From assembly GCF_019059575.1 (NCBI RefSeq), contig NW_024881669.1, forward strand, positions 682,001-746,000: 64,000 nucleotides of DNA, given 5' to 3'. The notes beneath the pieces are model-generated. The model was not told where the DNA came from. It did not search any database and saw only the letters and a program-made list of their open reading frames with translations. Source of the stretch: Amphibalanus amphitrite. Its lineage: Eukaryota; Arthropoda; Thecostraca; Balanomorpha; Balanidae. Position numbers and translations under genes: made by a program. Below, piece by piece: positions 20,745 through 33,000 of this stretch (positions are counted from its first letter, which is position 1; the number at the start of each line of letters is the position of its first letter).

Positions 20745-21070
20745 TGCCTAAACTCAAGATCCTTAACATCGACCTCAGAAAGCTGTCGGCGAAATTCCTG
20801 TCGCTGCTGTCCGTCAATATGGAGCGGCTCGAGATGCGCGGTGTGTTCAAGCTGCAAGAGGAGGAGCTGGAAAGGGCACCCAGTTAAACGACCCTGGAAG
20901 AGCTGGACATCACGGGTCTGAAGAACGCATCGCGCCCCGCACTAGTCAAGCTGCTCTCAGTGTGTCCGCAACTGAGCATGCGCGATGCGTAAGGATCTTG
21001 TATCACCGGTACCTTCCTGGGACAACTCTCGGTAAAGATATCTGGTCTCCGCGTTCTCCACAAATCAGGA
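20745..21070 (+). pseudogene. Leucine-rich-repeat gene fragment with stops
   Basis: The plus-strand frame reads LKILNIDLRKLSAKFLSLLS, then LEELDITGLKNASRPALVKL and LSVCPQLS. This is the spacing of F-box-type leucine-rich repeats. Stops fall after RAPS and after MRDA. The reading strand changes downstream, so this is a decayed or rearranged host gene or gene-derived segment. Confidence 0.4.
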
Positions 21071-21400
21071 TACAAAAATCTCTCTGAGGCCGGCCTCACC
21101 AACCTGGCCCGTGAGGATGCGCTCCCTGTTCTTGACGGCCGTCGACAGGATGATGACCCAGGTCCTGTCCACCTTGCTCATGTGCTTGGTCAAGGACATG
21201 AAAATCTGCCGGTAGATGTGCGAGTTCTTCATGCCGAAGCCGATGAACTCCTCCGGCTTGATTTGGTCGAAGGTCTTCGCGTCGAAGCTGGCCACCATGG
21301 CCGCGAGCTCCCTCATCTCCCTGCTGTTCATCGTCTCCTCTCTCAGGTTGATGTACCAGTTGGGGTAGGCCTTCTATCTCACCACAATGACCTTCTTCGT
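21065..21400 (-). pseudogene. Unrecognised coding-like segment
   Basis: The minus strand reads INLREETMNSREMRELAAMV, then FDAKTFDQIKPEEFIGFG and VDRTWVIILSTAVKNRERI, up to a stop. The same frame then continues with FVENAETRYLYRELSQE. Composition favours this strand over the opposite one. I do not recognise the family. It lies between two plus-strand LRR-like fragments. Confidence 0.35.
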
Positions 21401-21439
21401 TTTAATAGCTCAAACGTTGTGCGATAAGAAATCAACCGT

Positions 21440-21745
21440 GCCTGGCCGGCGCCCGCCTGCGACTGACGGGCAACATCCACATTCGACCGGAGCAGCTGAA
21501 GGACGGCGAGCTGGTGGCGGCCTTCGCCGCCGGCTACCTCCGCCACAAGGAGCCCCTCATGGGGCTACAGGCGGCCCCGGCCGGCCCTGAGAGGAACACC
21601 ACCAACAACAACAACCTGGCCCGTCTGAAGGAGCTCCGCTGGCTGGATGTTTTCGACACCAACACCCCTGACGCGGTGCTGCGGGGGCTGCTCAGCGCCA
21701 CCCGGCTGGCCTTCCTGGAGCCTCCAGGTCGGTCATCCCCTCCAC
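21440..21745 (+). pseudogene. LRR-like fragment
   Basis: The plus strand reads LRLTGNIHIRPEQLKDGELV, then LKELRWLDVFDTNTPDAVLR and LLSATRLAFLEPPG, again with leucine-rich-repeat spacing. It may belong to the same broken gene as 20745-21070. No start, splice site or intact frame ties them together. Confidence 0.3.
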
Positions 21746-22676
21746 TATCCTGGCCAGCGGCTGCAGCTGAGTCGTGGCATCATCTGGTTGCAGGATGAAC
21801 CACAGATACCATTTGCAGGGTGGTCCGACCCGGCAGTGAATAGCCGATGCTGCTCAGGAACTCGTACTGCTGTTGGGACAGCTTGACGCGTATCCTCAGC
21901 GCCGCATGCAGCGAGTCGTCATCCCAGCGGGGAGGACGCACACCCGCGGTGAGAAGCTCAGCCTGAGGAAAACGGAGAGACTGAGCTAGAGATATTTTGT
22001 TCACGATGATAGTGACAATAACAATGACACAAAGTTTCGAGCGATTGCAACTCACTTAGACATAAATAAAAGAATGAATAAATATTCAGCAAAAGCTAGC
22101 ACAGAATTGTGATGGCTTGTTTTCAGCCATGGTAATGAATTCCAACCCTGCGTCGCTCTACACACAACGACACAAACGCCTCGAGATTTCCGTTTTAACC
22201 CGGGGGACCTCAAGCTCTTAGCTGTGTGCTCCTCATGAGGAGCCACAAGACACATGAGCGAGACCAGTGAGGGGTCTGCGGGTTGCTGCAGGAGCATGCG
22301 CGTCATGTACGATCTTACGCATAGTATGAACTTGAGTCAAAACTCACTGCGTTCAAAACTCACTCACAAGGCAAGCTGCATCACGCGGAATGTTCACCTC
22401 CATCGTATCGAGCTTGATTATATCCGTCTGTCTCATCCAAGGAACCATCCTCCCATCATCCTCAATCGTACCACCAGCTTGTCTGAACTGGTGGTCATCC
22501 CACCCATGCAACCGGTGAGTTCCAGTGAGAGCATGTCTCTCCCGTTGAGCGCCTTAGTTCAACATCCAAACGGGGCACGACAGTCTCAACAGGACGGTCT
22601 CAGCCGCGGTTAGCCAGTTTTACCTACTAGAATCGCACATCACGCAATCGATATATAAACACCATTAACAACTTAC
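21746..22676. other. No gene recognised
   Basis: Mixed sequence without clear repeats. Short ORFs on both strands lack conserved motifs. Confidence 0.3.
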
Positions 22677-22838
22677 TTCCATGAGTTGGCGAAGGCGGAG
22701 CTGTGTATAAGCTTTCCGCTCTGACTTCTTCATGTCGCGGTACACCTTTTCGACGACCGGGGTCGATTGACACCGCATCTCGGCGATGTCCATCTCGGTT
22801 ATGTCTTCCAGGAGACCGCGGGCTCGCATCTCGTTTGC
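22677..22838 (-). CDS. Orphan internal exon
   Basis: A 54-codon exon with a good acceptor (ATTCCAG before 22838) and donor (GTAAGT after 22677), phase 0 on both sides. It encodes ANEMRARGLLEDITEMDIAE ... SERKAYTQLRLRQLME, a charged helical segment. I do not recognise the gene, and no partner exon was placed with confidence. It could be host or transposon-derived. Confidence 0.4.
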
Positions 22839-22910
22839 CTGGAATGCATAGTTTGACATCAGATTCAGTTTACGTATGGACAGATGTCTGATTAGTAAGC
22901 TACTTGGCAA

Positions 22911-23216
<306 letters not shown>

Positions 23217-23219
23217 TAC

Positions 23220-23850
23220 GTGGGGCACCCACCGACCGAGGCCTCTTCATCTCCATGCGTCATGGTGCTACACCGCACGTGTACGTGCAAGGGCCGTTTA
23301 CACATAAACCGACGATTAAGCTCAAAGTTTGAACGCTGTTAGGACAGGCTTGGTGGGTTAACCGCACAAGTCACATGGGGTCTCACTTAGCACGTGCCCA
23401 GACGGCCGAGTGGATCCGTATTCTGTTGCCACGGATCTTGGAGGCCAGCGCCTCCGACAACCACTTGGGACGTCTCGAGCCCAGTGCCCCTGTCTCTTAT
23501 ACGTCCAGCTTGGGAAGGATGTCCTCGCCAACCTCGTCTGTGAACAATTGTTATCTCATTATATTCGAGCCAGCCCAGTGACATGTATCTCGCTAGTTGA
23601 AAACGTCTTATAATAAGTCCGGAGCACGTTGTAAGCACGGTGCATGTAAAATTCACATGGACTGACCCTAGCCACGCCATTGACAATGTCACCGTGCATG
23701 CACACAAACACAAACACACGCACAAACGCATGCGTGTAAGGCAGGTTAAACGAGGATGCCTGGCAGGTCGCACGACAACTGAGGACGTGGGTTTATACTG
23801 CACAGCTAACCGTGCAATGCAGCTCAGGGGACCCAGGGCATTGAGTGATT
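23220..23850. other. No gene recognised
   Basis: Short ORFs on both strands without motifs. I see no repeat structure beyond a short ACACAAACACAAACACAC tract near 23700. Confidence 0.3.
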
Positions 23851-24089
23851 TAATGACAATCTGAAAATATTAAAATAGTAAAACGATGGGGAACAATGAG
23901 AGTTGATACAACCGAGAACATATGTGATATCCGAAAACAGTGTGTATGAGTACTTGGCATGAGTACGAGTACCGAGACCAGCTGTGTGTATGAACACTTT
24001 TCACAGTACCGAGCACGGAGGATGAGTAGATGGGTAATTATGTACTTACATAGCACATGCCACACATCCTTTAGCCGACGACACCTCAT

Positions 24090-25390
24090 CAGCCGGGAGC
24101 CGCGGCGCCAGTGCCCGTCAGCCGGTGGGTCGTACCGCACCAGCCGGAAGCGACGCCGCATCAGAGCAGAAGCAACTACTGCTGTATGTAGTTTCCTTCG
24201 TTCAGAGACAGCTGTATTTCTCATCCAATTTTTTATATCAGTCCATGACCGCTGCTTCAGGACTTCTTCCTCCTCCTTGAGTCGCACGCACTCACTCTTC
24301 CCTGACAGTTCTTGGCGGTCGATGAACACACTAAGGTGTTTTTTTTTAACAGCTTCGTTCTCACTTTCCGTCCAGGGCAGCCTCTTCCTTATCGGTTCAG
24401 TACCCAAGACGCGGGTGCGTCCCTTGTGCGAATTCTCGTCCTGATGCGGTGCAGGGAGCTGCAGCTGCGGTGCAGGAAGCTGCGACTGAGGTTCGGGGAT
24501 CTGAGGCGCGGGGAACTGGGAATCTCCCAGATCCAGTCCTTCCAGCGTTTTCCCCCGGTTTCGCCTAACCAACCCTGTCTCTGCCGCCCTCAACAGCTTA
24601 CTGATCTTTGCGACCTGGGTGCATGGGTCTGTTAGCCGATAAAAGTTTCTGTGTATCAGGATGTCGTGCCCCATGAAGTTGGCGAGCATGTCCATCTAAC
24701 GATCCTTTAGGTTCAGGACTTGCGAAACCGTGGCGACATGCTGACGCAGGGCTGTGGAGGTTATTGCGCCCGGCCTCTGCATACTGCTTTCTCTGCGTCT
24801 TCCTAAGCCAGTCACTACCTCTGAGTGGATGGAGGCGCGGCGACGCGGCATTGACGAAAACGTACGGTGAATCACCGACTCCCACGAGCTCCTGTGTGCT
24901 CACCAGTAAATCCATGCTATCTCTTACTTCAGGAGTGAGGAGAATTGGCACACCCCTGCCTCTCTTACCTTTGATTACAACAGAATCAGCCAGAATGAGC
25001 ATCAAAGGCAACAAGCTATTGACACAAAATAAAGTTGGATTGGCATTACACAATAATACCTACATTGAAGGATCACTGGATGGTATCTTTTTGGATGGGC
25101 AAGCCGTCGGAGACAGTTTGGCTCTGGACAGAGGCAAGGATGAGCCTGGGTACATCAGTTCGAACTTGAGGCCCCTTTCATAGTCCTCATCTGTGAACTA
25201 TTCGGAACACACACGTGGATCCTTCACATCATCCATTTGTGCATCCCTTTTGATTTTTTTTTTGCCACCACAATCTGCTCATGGCTTGGTCCTTCGGGAA
25301 TCGGGAACCGAAGCCACTTCACCCCTGGCGGGCCGCTCCACACCACCTCCCCGACCCATTTAAACACCCTGGACCGCACAGTATGGCATC
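24090..25390 (-). pseudogene. THAP plus tyrosine-recombinase element, unit 3 (most complete C-terminus)
   Basis: Minus strand. An MPYCAV start at ~25388 opens a THAP zinc-finger domain (VKWLRFPIPEG, KDPRVCSE, FTDEDYERGLKFEL). A tyrosine-recombinase catalytic region follows: IKGKRGRGVPILLTPEV, GDSPYVFVNAAS, LRGSDWLRK, ITSTALRQHVATVSQVLNLK, then LANFMGHDILIHRNFYRL. The last two carry R-x-x-H and GH...Y. After a proline/glutamine linker comes a SANT-like tail (PWTESENEAV, RSWTDIKNWMRN). A UAG replaces the residue after NLKDR at 24695, and another stop sits at the last THAP zinc position. The recombinase N-terminal half is absent, a deletion shared by all units here. Confidence 0.7.
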
Positions 25391-25690
25391 ACCTGTGCAT
25401 ACTATGCTCCGGAAAGTATAAAATAAATCCTACAGCCTACAATGCCTCTTGAAGGTGATCTCGAAATAAATCCACAACAATATTACAAAACGAAAACTTT
25501 CACTTCAGCTAGGCAATGGCAAAAGTGAAGACTGTTATTGTTTTGTAACCTGCGTCAAAAATATGTTATCTTCTTACTGCCATATTGCTACCAGGTCTTG
25601 TGAAGTCACCTGGGCTGCAAAAATCTTATAGTGAACTAACCTTATAAGCAAAGTAATCTTGGCCTAACCAACCCTGTCTCTGTCGCCCTC
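25391..25690 (-). other. Leader between tandem THAP-recombinase units
   Basis: Non-coding sequence 5' of the unit-3 THAP start. It is nearly identical to 42310-42570, which sits in the same position before unit 2. It probably holds the unit's promoter; no specific motif was identified. Confidence 0.5.
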
Positions 25691-26144
25691 AACAGCTTAC
25701 TGATCTTTGCGACCTGGGTGCATGGGTCTGGCAGCCGATAAAAGTATCTGTGTATCCGGATGTCGTGCCCCATGAAGTTAGCGAGCATGTCCAGTCTGTC
25801 TTAAAAGTACCGCGCAAATTGACGGTGGATCCATCAAGCCTGACCGAGGCAGGGCCTGCTATAATTTGAAAGTCACCGAACCAATTGATCTGGGAAATGG
25901 ACGAGGATGTGAATTGCTTCGGTGACTCAAATTCAGCAGGCCCTTCCTCGGTCAGGGTTGATGGATCCACCCTTACTTTGCGCGGTACTTTTAAGACAGA
26001 CTGTCCATCTAATGATCCTTTAGGTTCAGGACTTGCGAAACCGTGGCGACATGCTGACGCAGGGCTGTGGAGGTTATTGCGCCCGGCCTCTGCATACTGC
26101 TTTCTCTGCGTCTTCCTAAGCCAGTCACTACCTCTGAGTGGATG
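25691..26144 (-). pseudogene. THAP-recombinase unit 2, downstream part
   Basis: Carries LRGSDWLRK ... LRQHVATVSQVLNLKD and then LANFMGHDI, split by a 210-bp palindromic insertion (25793-26002). It stops at 26144, exactly where the 15.6-kb CACTA element begins. The other half of the same unit resumes at 41745 on the far side of that element. Confidence 0.75.
25793..26002. mobile_element. 210-bp palindromic MITE with GTCC duplication
   Basis: The two arms (AGTCTGTCTTAAAAGTACCG ... and its inverse) match for most of ~90 bp around a short centre. GTCC flanks both sides (25789-25792 and 26003-26006). The empty site GCGAGCATGTCCATCTAACG is present in unit 3 at about 24682-24701, which proves an insertion with a 4-bp duplication. 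No coding capacity. Confidence 0.88.
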
Positions 26145-26610
26145 CACTCAAAACAATTCTACTCTCCGTCGGCGGGTAAAACCCGTTTATTACGGGTACC
26201 CCTACTCGCAACCATATTTGACTATGCACCAGAGGGTAATTTTTACACTTCCCTCGCGGATCACCCTATCCTGTTCTGACGGATATACCCCAGCAAGCTG
26301 ACCCCCCACCGTCGGGTTAACTCTTTACGTGTACCCGCAGAGAAGTGATTACTCTTCGCTCTGTTACCCACGCAGCCAATGTTTACTCTTCCCTGGGTGG
26401 TAGAATTTCAACCCGTTGCCGGCGTATAACCCGTTACTGGCGAATAACCTTACTCGCCAATATATTTAAACCACCCCTGCCGAGGGTACTTTTACCCCCT
26501 CTTGTCGGATACTTTACCCCCGTGCGCAGTCTTTACTCGGTATACACGCGGTTCTTACCCGGTCAGTACGGATATATTTCCCCGAAATACAACACGAAAT
26601 ATAACACATA
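26145..26610. promoter_or_regulatory. Left subterminal repeat region of the CACTA element
   Basis: Many diverged GCGGGTAA / TTACCCGC-like motifs on both strands, for example GGCGGGTAAAACCCG, TACGGGTACCCC, GTGTACCCGCAG, TGTTACCCACGC, CAACCCGTTGCC and ATAACCCGTTACTGGCG. In Spm such subterminal motifs bind the TnpA protein; the same role here is inferred. The 8-exon gene's 3' end faces this side. Confidence 0.65.
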
Positions 26611-26770
26611 ACAGAAGCATGCGCTTTCTATTTTTCTATTCACTGCACAGTCACAGTGCACAATCATTGACGCCTTCTCGTACCATTCGTTCCCTTACTT
26701 CAGGGATCCAGTTTTTTTTCTAGTTTTAGCGCTGCAAAAACGTAACCCTCTTAAACACTTAAACAAAGTC

Positions 26771-26942
26771 CCCTGTCACATATACACCACCATCAAAGCA
26801 ACGTCCGTGTCTAGGCTCCCATGAAGGGCGAATAAGGGGCAGGCGATGTGGCAGTGGGCCCTGTCACATATACACCGCCATCAAAGCAACGTCCGTGGCT
26901 CCCATGAAGGGCGAATAATGGGCAGGCGATGTGGCAGTGGGG
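26771..26942. repeat. Two tandem copies of an ~85-90 bp unit
   Basis: CCCTGTCACATATACACC starts at 26771 and again near 26859. Both run through CATCAAAGCAACGTCCGTG and CCCATGAAGGGCGAATAA to GGCAGGCGATGTGGCAGTGG. The second copy lacks a few bases. It lies downstream of the 8-exon gene. Confidence 0.8.
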
Positions 26943-27031
26943 CGTGACAGGACCACGCCCTCGTCCAGTTCGACCGCAGTCAATGAAAAACCGGCGAATG
27001 AGTCGGAAACCAGGACCTCTCTCTCTCTCGC

Positions 27032-30000
27032 TCAGTGCTGCAGCTCGCCGGCTGGGAGAAGTTTAGTGAGCACGGCCTGGAGCGCCGTCGGAACATCCTT
27101 CTTAACGTCGGAATGTACTACGTATACCGCCAGGAAAGTGGCCGTGTTCTTGATGCCAAGGTAGTAGAGCGGCTGGCAGAACACGGAAAACGATACCGCC
27201 CACGTGAGGAGCTGGAGCTCCTCGCTCCCACTGAGGGCGGCGCAGTGCACCCCCTCCACGAAGAGGGCAGCACTACCACCCCGCCGCACGATCACGGGGT
27301 ATGTATGATGTCCTTCCTCTTCTACAAAAACTGTTTCCAGTTCCTTCAGGGAGGCCACCAGACCTTCGGCGTCGTGGCCTATGCAGAGAACAGAACAATG
27401 CGCAATGTTATTCTCATCTATGCCAACACCTAGGCTCAGATCACAGCATCAACTCTTACTCGTATGTTACATCGCTACTCAATCACGGGAACAGCTGTCA
27501 TGTATTGTTTGCACTAAGTATAACTCACTAGATTTTGCACTGAACCAACCAAACGCTATAGATGTCTCCTTTCCTGACCATGAAGTAACCGCAAAATCTG
27601 AGTCATTTCAATGTACCGAGTCTCACGAAGAGGGTATTTTTCGCCCCAGCACTTGTTTCGATACCGCAGTGAAAACTGATTGGATTGGAGGAAACTGAAG
27701 TCATTGGGGGAAGGGAAATGGAAAGCAATTCATTATTTAACCCGCGTCCCGTTGGGGGAGGGGCATTTTGCCCCCCGGTGTTTTTTCGCAAATAGCAAGA
27801 AAGCGGCAGCGCGAAGCTCCGCCAAATTTTGGGTACCTTTCCGGACATCAATTTGACACCTTCATCAAAATTTCAGGTCATAGATCACCTTAGGTCAAGA
27901 GTTATTGAGGTCAAACTGAGGTCATGTCAAAAATAGTGTCATCTTTACACGCTCACCAAAGTCAGAGTTATTAATCAATCTTTAAGTTATTTGCATGATT
28001 TTGTAAAGAAAAGACGGGCCTACAAAACTGCCATCTCGGATTTTCAAAATTTTAGTTTTCTAAAAAAAATATTTCAAAAAATGATGTTTTTTTAAAATAA
28101 TGAATATTTTTTATATTTCAAAATTTTCAAAAAAAAACGGAACATATGTGTTAGAACCCTATCTAGTGCATGTACACTGAAAATTTCAGGCCGATATCAC
28201 TTTTGGTTACGAACTTATAGCTCTTAGGTGTTGACCGCCTGGTTGATCAATAGTGCAGACCCATCCAAACTTCAAATTTGGCATTTAAATGACTTCTTAG
28301 AGTATCCATGGTACAAATAAGAGTGTTAAAGAGTGTTTTAGTGACTTACGCTTGGAAAAATAACCTAAAAACATGTATCGCACAACTATGCGTAGTCATG
28401 TTACACATTTGACCTTGCGTGACCTTGAACTCATTAGACCTTGACTTCTCCTACTGAGTTTTCGCTTCCAAGTCTCAGATACACTTTCTAGACCATTACA
28501 GGTGGATTCCTGTCTGAAAGTTGACCTAAAAACATGTGTCGCATGACCATGTTTTTCATGTTTGAAAGTTGACCTTGTGTGACCTGACCTTGACCTGACC
28601 TTTGATGTGCACCACCCCTTAGGCCCTTCAGTGAGGTCGTGTGTCTGTCTAAGGGCTTCCCTGATAAAAAGAAGCATCTGGAAAGCTTCATTTCAGCAGG
28701 CGTCATAGTAAAACATAGCAAAAATGCGATATTTCACGTTTCACCTCGGTTTGACCTGACCCGTGACCTCGATTTAAAATTTATATGCTTTTGAGAGTTC
28801 ACCACCAGGTCTACCCAACGCCGTTTGTCGCTTGTCGCTACGTCGCGTGGTTCTCGAGATATCTTCGGGGGCCAAAATGCCCTCCCCCTCCCCCAACGGG
28901 GGAGGGTCGCCAGATCCCAACGGGGCGCGGGTTAACCTGGCAGTTACTAGGGTTGTTGTTGCGACGGGAGGGGGCGTTAAACGCCCACGGCCGATAACAG
29001 ACTCCCGAAGCAATAGGTGCAAGGGGGGAGGCAGGCGGCAAAGGAAAGCTATCAACGAGACGAGTTTATAGCACAATAACAATTTTCTTGAAAGGTCTTA
29101 GGTCATGTCAAAGAGCATGATGCGAGATGAACACTGGCGTCTCCTTAGCCGTAGAAACCAGTCTATCGGCAGCACCAATGTAACCCAAACTAGCATAATA
29201 CATTGACAAATGACAGGGAAAGGTGTGATAGGCACAATCAAATGCCAAGCTCAGGTCAAAACGGGTCATGTTAAGTGTGTAAAGGCCTGCGTCACATGCT
29301 ATCCTACAATTTTGTAGAATTCGATGACGAATCGATGACATCTATTTAGGAAATTTTCCTCAAGATCAGACGAAAAAAAGTTAAAAAGCGTTAACGAGTT
29401 AAAAAGGTCATACTTGAAAGAGTTAACTTTTGATTAAAAACAACTCCTTTGATGCAGCTTGGTGTCTTAATTTCCATCTTTTAACCCTTTGTGAAAGGGG
29501 AAGCTATGAATTAATGCGACCTGTCGAATTGGACGTGAGGCGAGGAAAAAAGATGCATGCAAATTACAAATCTATCGGGCAAATTGTTCCCCGACTGTTA
29601 CTGTCCCTTACCGGGTACGTTGCGAAGAACTTTTTTGAGCTCCCGTAGTGCATCAGCCTGGACGGCCTTGCCGCCCCGAGCGTCCGACTTCAGTCGCGCA
29701 TACTCTTCCCATATCTGCGGAACAGTGATGAACAATGGTGATAATTATTTTAATTACTAACAGAATATGATGTTGATTGGGGTGAGGAGCACTGACAGAA
29801 AGGTTACATAAACAAAACTACCGAAAACATTCCACGCGATTTGAGAATGGACGGATAACGAATATAAAACAGGACAGGACAGAACGAGACTGACGAACAG
29901 AGAGGAACTATATAACAATGACTAGGACAAGCTTCACAGACATAGCCAATACATTACTGGAAATTAAACACCAGGCCAACTAAACCCTATTACTGGTGGG

Positions 30001-33000
30001 CTTTCTGAACCTGGAGTTCGTTTACTGGTGTGTGTGTGTGTGGGGGGGGGGGCGATTCGGCCCCCTTAAGGTCTCTGACTAACCGGCCGATTTCGATGGG
30101 ACAAACGCCATTCAATTGCCCTCATCGTGAATTATTTGATGTGCTATAAAACAATTTAAAAGTCAAAAATTTGGGTTTACAGTGGCTTTCTCCCCTAATA
30201 TTTCACGATTTTCACGTTGTCACTAAAAACTCTATGATGTTGTTTTTTATCCAATTAAGATAATGTTTTAGGAGCAGCTACTTGATGAATAGGGCTATGA
30301 TATATACTCCGGTTTTTATAATATTCGAAAATCAGAAGCGGTCCCAGTATATCGAAATCGTCAAGACGGCCGAAAAGTGTCCAGGAGAAATTGGCCCTGG
30401 GGACGACAATGGGCTATACGAAAGGCAAAAAAATTGGCACACGGTGCTCAATAAAAAGTCATCAAATTTCAGGAAGCTGGCTCCAGACGTTTTCTGTCAG
30501 ATTTGAAAAACTACCGGCGGGGGCCGATCCCCCCCCCCCCCCAGTAATAGGGTTAATGTGTATGTGCACGATTGTGCAGAAAATGGCATGCTAAAAAGGG
30601 CAAGCAGGTGCGAACAAAAACGTGACTTATGCCCATTTATGCTCAATCGTGAGGTTTCGTCGACAGAAATTCACAATGCTCTGCATTGTCTTGCAATTAT
30701 TAGGTAAGATACAATATGTTCAAAGTGTCTTTCACACTTTGAACTCCCCGCTGGATAGGATGATGTTATCAAAATGCCATTTTCAGAAATTTTCAGGGCC
30801 AATCTCATTCAAACATTCAGGGGTAACGTCGAACTGGTGCAGAAGGAGGTTCTGTAAGTCACATGTCAATATCCGCTTATGAGCAATCGAGATGATTGAA
30901 GGGCCAGATTCACCCCCCCCCCCCCCGCTAGCCGAGCGTGGGCAGTCAGCCATTCGAATTACACATACCTCATTTTCGTTAAAAAGCAGTGGATACTTGG
31001 CTTTCACTCCTGCGATGCTTTTTCTTGCGCGTTTGACACCGGCCAGCATCCGACGCCGGTCTGGGAGAGTTATCTTCATCGCTTCCTGCACCTGCGGAGA
31101 ATCACGCCTTGTCGATAACTTGCCTTACTACTGAATACATTTTAATTTCACTTGAACAAGGAAACACCGCTTTTTATTCTCTTGAGCGTTTTAAAAAGCA
31201 GTACTTAGCGCTATTTTACTTTCATCCATATATTGCATAGATATTTTACATTATTGGAGGCCGCAAGACAAGGCACTTGACATGGACACACAAACAGTTG
31301 CCAGCCATTATCGTTGTTGCGACGATCAATCACAGACAAAAACGCAGGCACAAAGACGTGACCACAATTATGTATATGTATCAATATCAGCTACAGAAAT
31401 GACCTATCGAGCATTTAAATACTGAAAAGAAGATTCAAATACGTTTCACGAGTCCAAAGCACATATATGAAATTCGAGTGCAGTGGCCAGGGTCTGCTAT
31501 TCGTACTTTATACATAATTATGCACAGTGAACAGCCCAGGTAACAATTTTACGTTGTTACAAGGTACTAAGAGGGTTGAAAAAGGGTTGTCACAACGTGC
31601 CAATTTTACGTTGTCACAACGTAAAAATGCAGACGCCAGAAAACGTCATTTGAACGTAAGCCGAGTATGCAATTGAATGCCGTCGCAACGTTTCGACAAC
31701 ATCGTATTTACGTCGAGTGAACACTTAAATGGCGTTTGTGCAACGCTTTTATAACTAGCGTATAACCTCTCGACGACCTCATTACGAGCGAGCGCGAAGC
31801 GCGAGCGAGTTCTTCGAGGAATACTGGAAAAATCTGAGTATGAGCGGCCCGACACGGCACGGCCCCATTACGCTTTTGACGAACTTATATCTCTGCAGCC
31901 GCAGGCCCGATTCACGCGCGGTCTTCCTTGGTGGGTAGCTTCATCCCTTCTGCCTTGAATGAGACTAACCCCGGACCATATACGAGTATGCGTGATGAAT
32001 GTAGCACGTGGCACGTGCAGAATGAAGGATGTTATGAACATGTTTTGTGTTATATCTCCAAAATGGCTTGGCCGTTTGTGCTCAATTTTGATGTGTGGCT
32101 AGACATCACGTGCAATATGCATGGCCCATCTGTAAATTTCAGGATTCTTACCCCGTAATGCAGAAACGGTTGAATCTATCGAGTTCCAATTTGTAGGTAT
32201 TTGTAGGTTGTTTAGAGCGGCAGCGAGGAGCATAATGTAAATTAAAAGTAGCATAAATATGATAATGACAGTCTCCTCGGAAACTATACATATTTGAGTT
32301 AATTTCGTTTTGCTATTTACATCAAACATCAAACATTTGGATATGCTGCAAAACGCTGATGGAAGATTCGGTCGTCACCACTACAGAAATTAACTCAGGT
32401 CTGAGCACCAAAAATGACAGAAATATTTGCGAAATGATTGTTGACGACGCTTCCAAGACTTTTTCCGCTTCTAATAAACGATGTATAGGAGTCGAATGAC
32501 CTGGTGGGGGGGGGGGGGCATCCCCGATATTCCGAAGGTGGCGCCGATCACAGGATGACCAATGATGAATAATCAGGGACCAAACAACAAAGCAATTACA
32601 AAGCAATTCCTTGTTGGCTGTATGCCAGGAAATGGGGTTAAGGCTTTACACGTACCTGGCTTTCGTTGAGAGTGCCCTTCTTCATGTCGAGTACGCACTC
32701 GTGCACCTTCATCCCGTCCACACGGGAGATGTCTGGGAGGAAGTTGGGAAGCTTCTTCGGTGTCTTCTTGCGCTGCTGAACCTCGAGGTCGTCGCATGCT
32801 TTCCTCTTATTCTTGAACTTATTGATCAGTGACTCCTTCACAAGTTTCTGTAACATGCACACCATACCAATATTTTGTTAGTAAATATACCTACAAAAAG
32901 TTGCCAGCCATTAACGCTGTTGCGACGATCAATCACAGACAAAAAAAAAAAACGCAGGCACAAAGCCGTGACTACAATTATGTACATATATGTATCACTA

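Noticed and set aside
21065-21331. Endogenous viral nucleoprotein
   Set aside because: The segment has viral-like composition at a glance, but no diagnostic motif I can point to. It was left as unrecognised.
24090-26144. Two independent recombinase loci at 24-26 kb and 42-43 kb
   Set aside because: The tandem period runs through the CACTA insertion, so they are one array.
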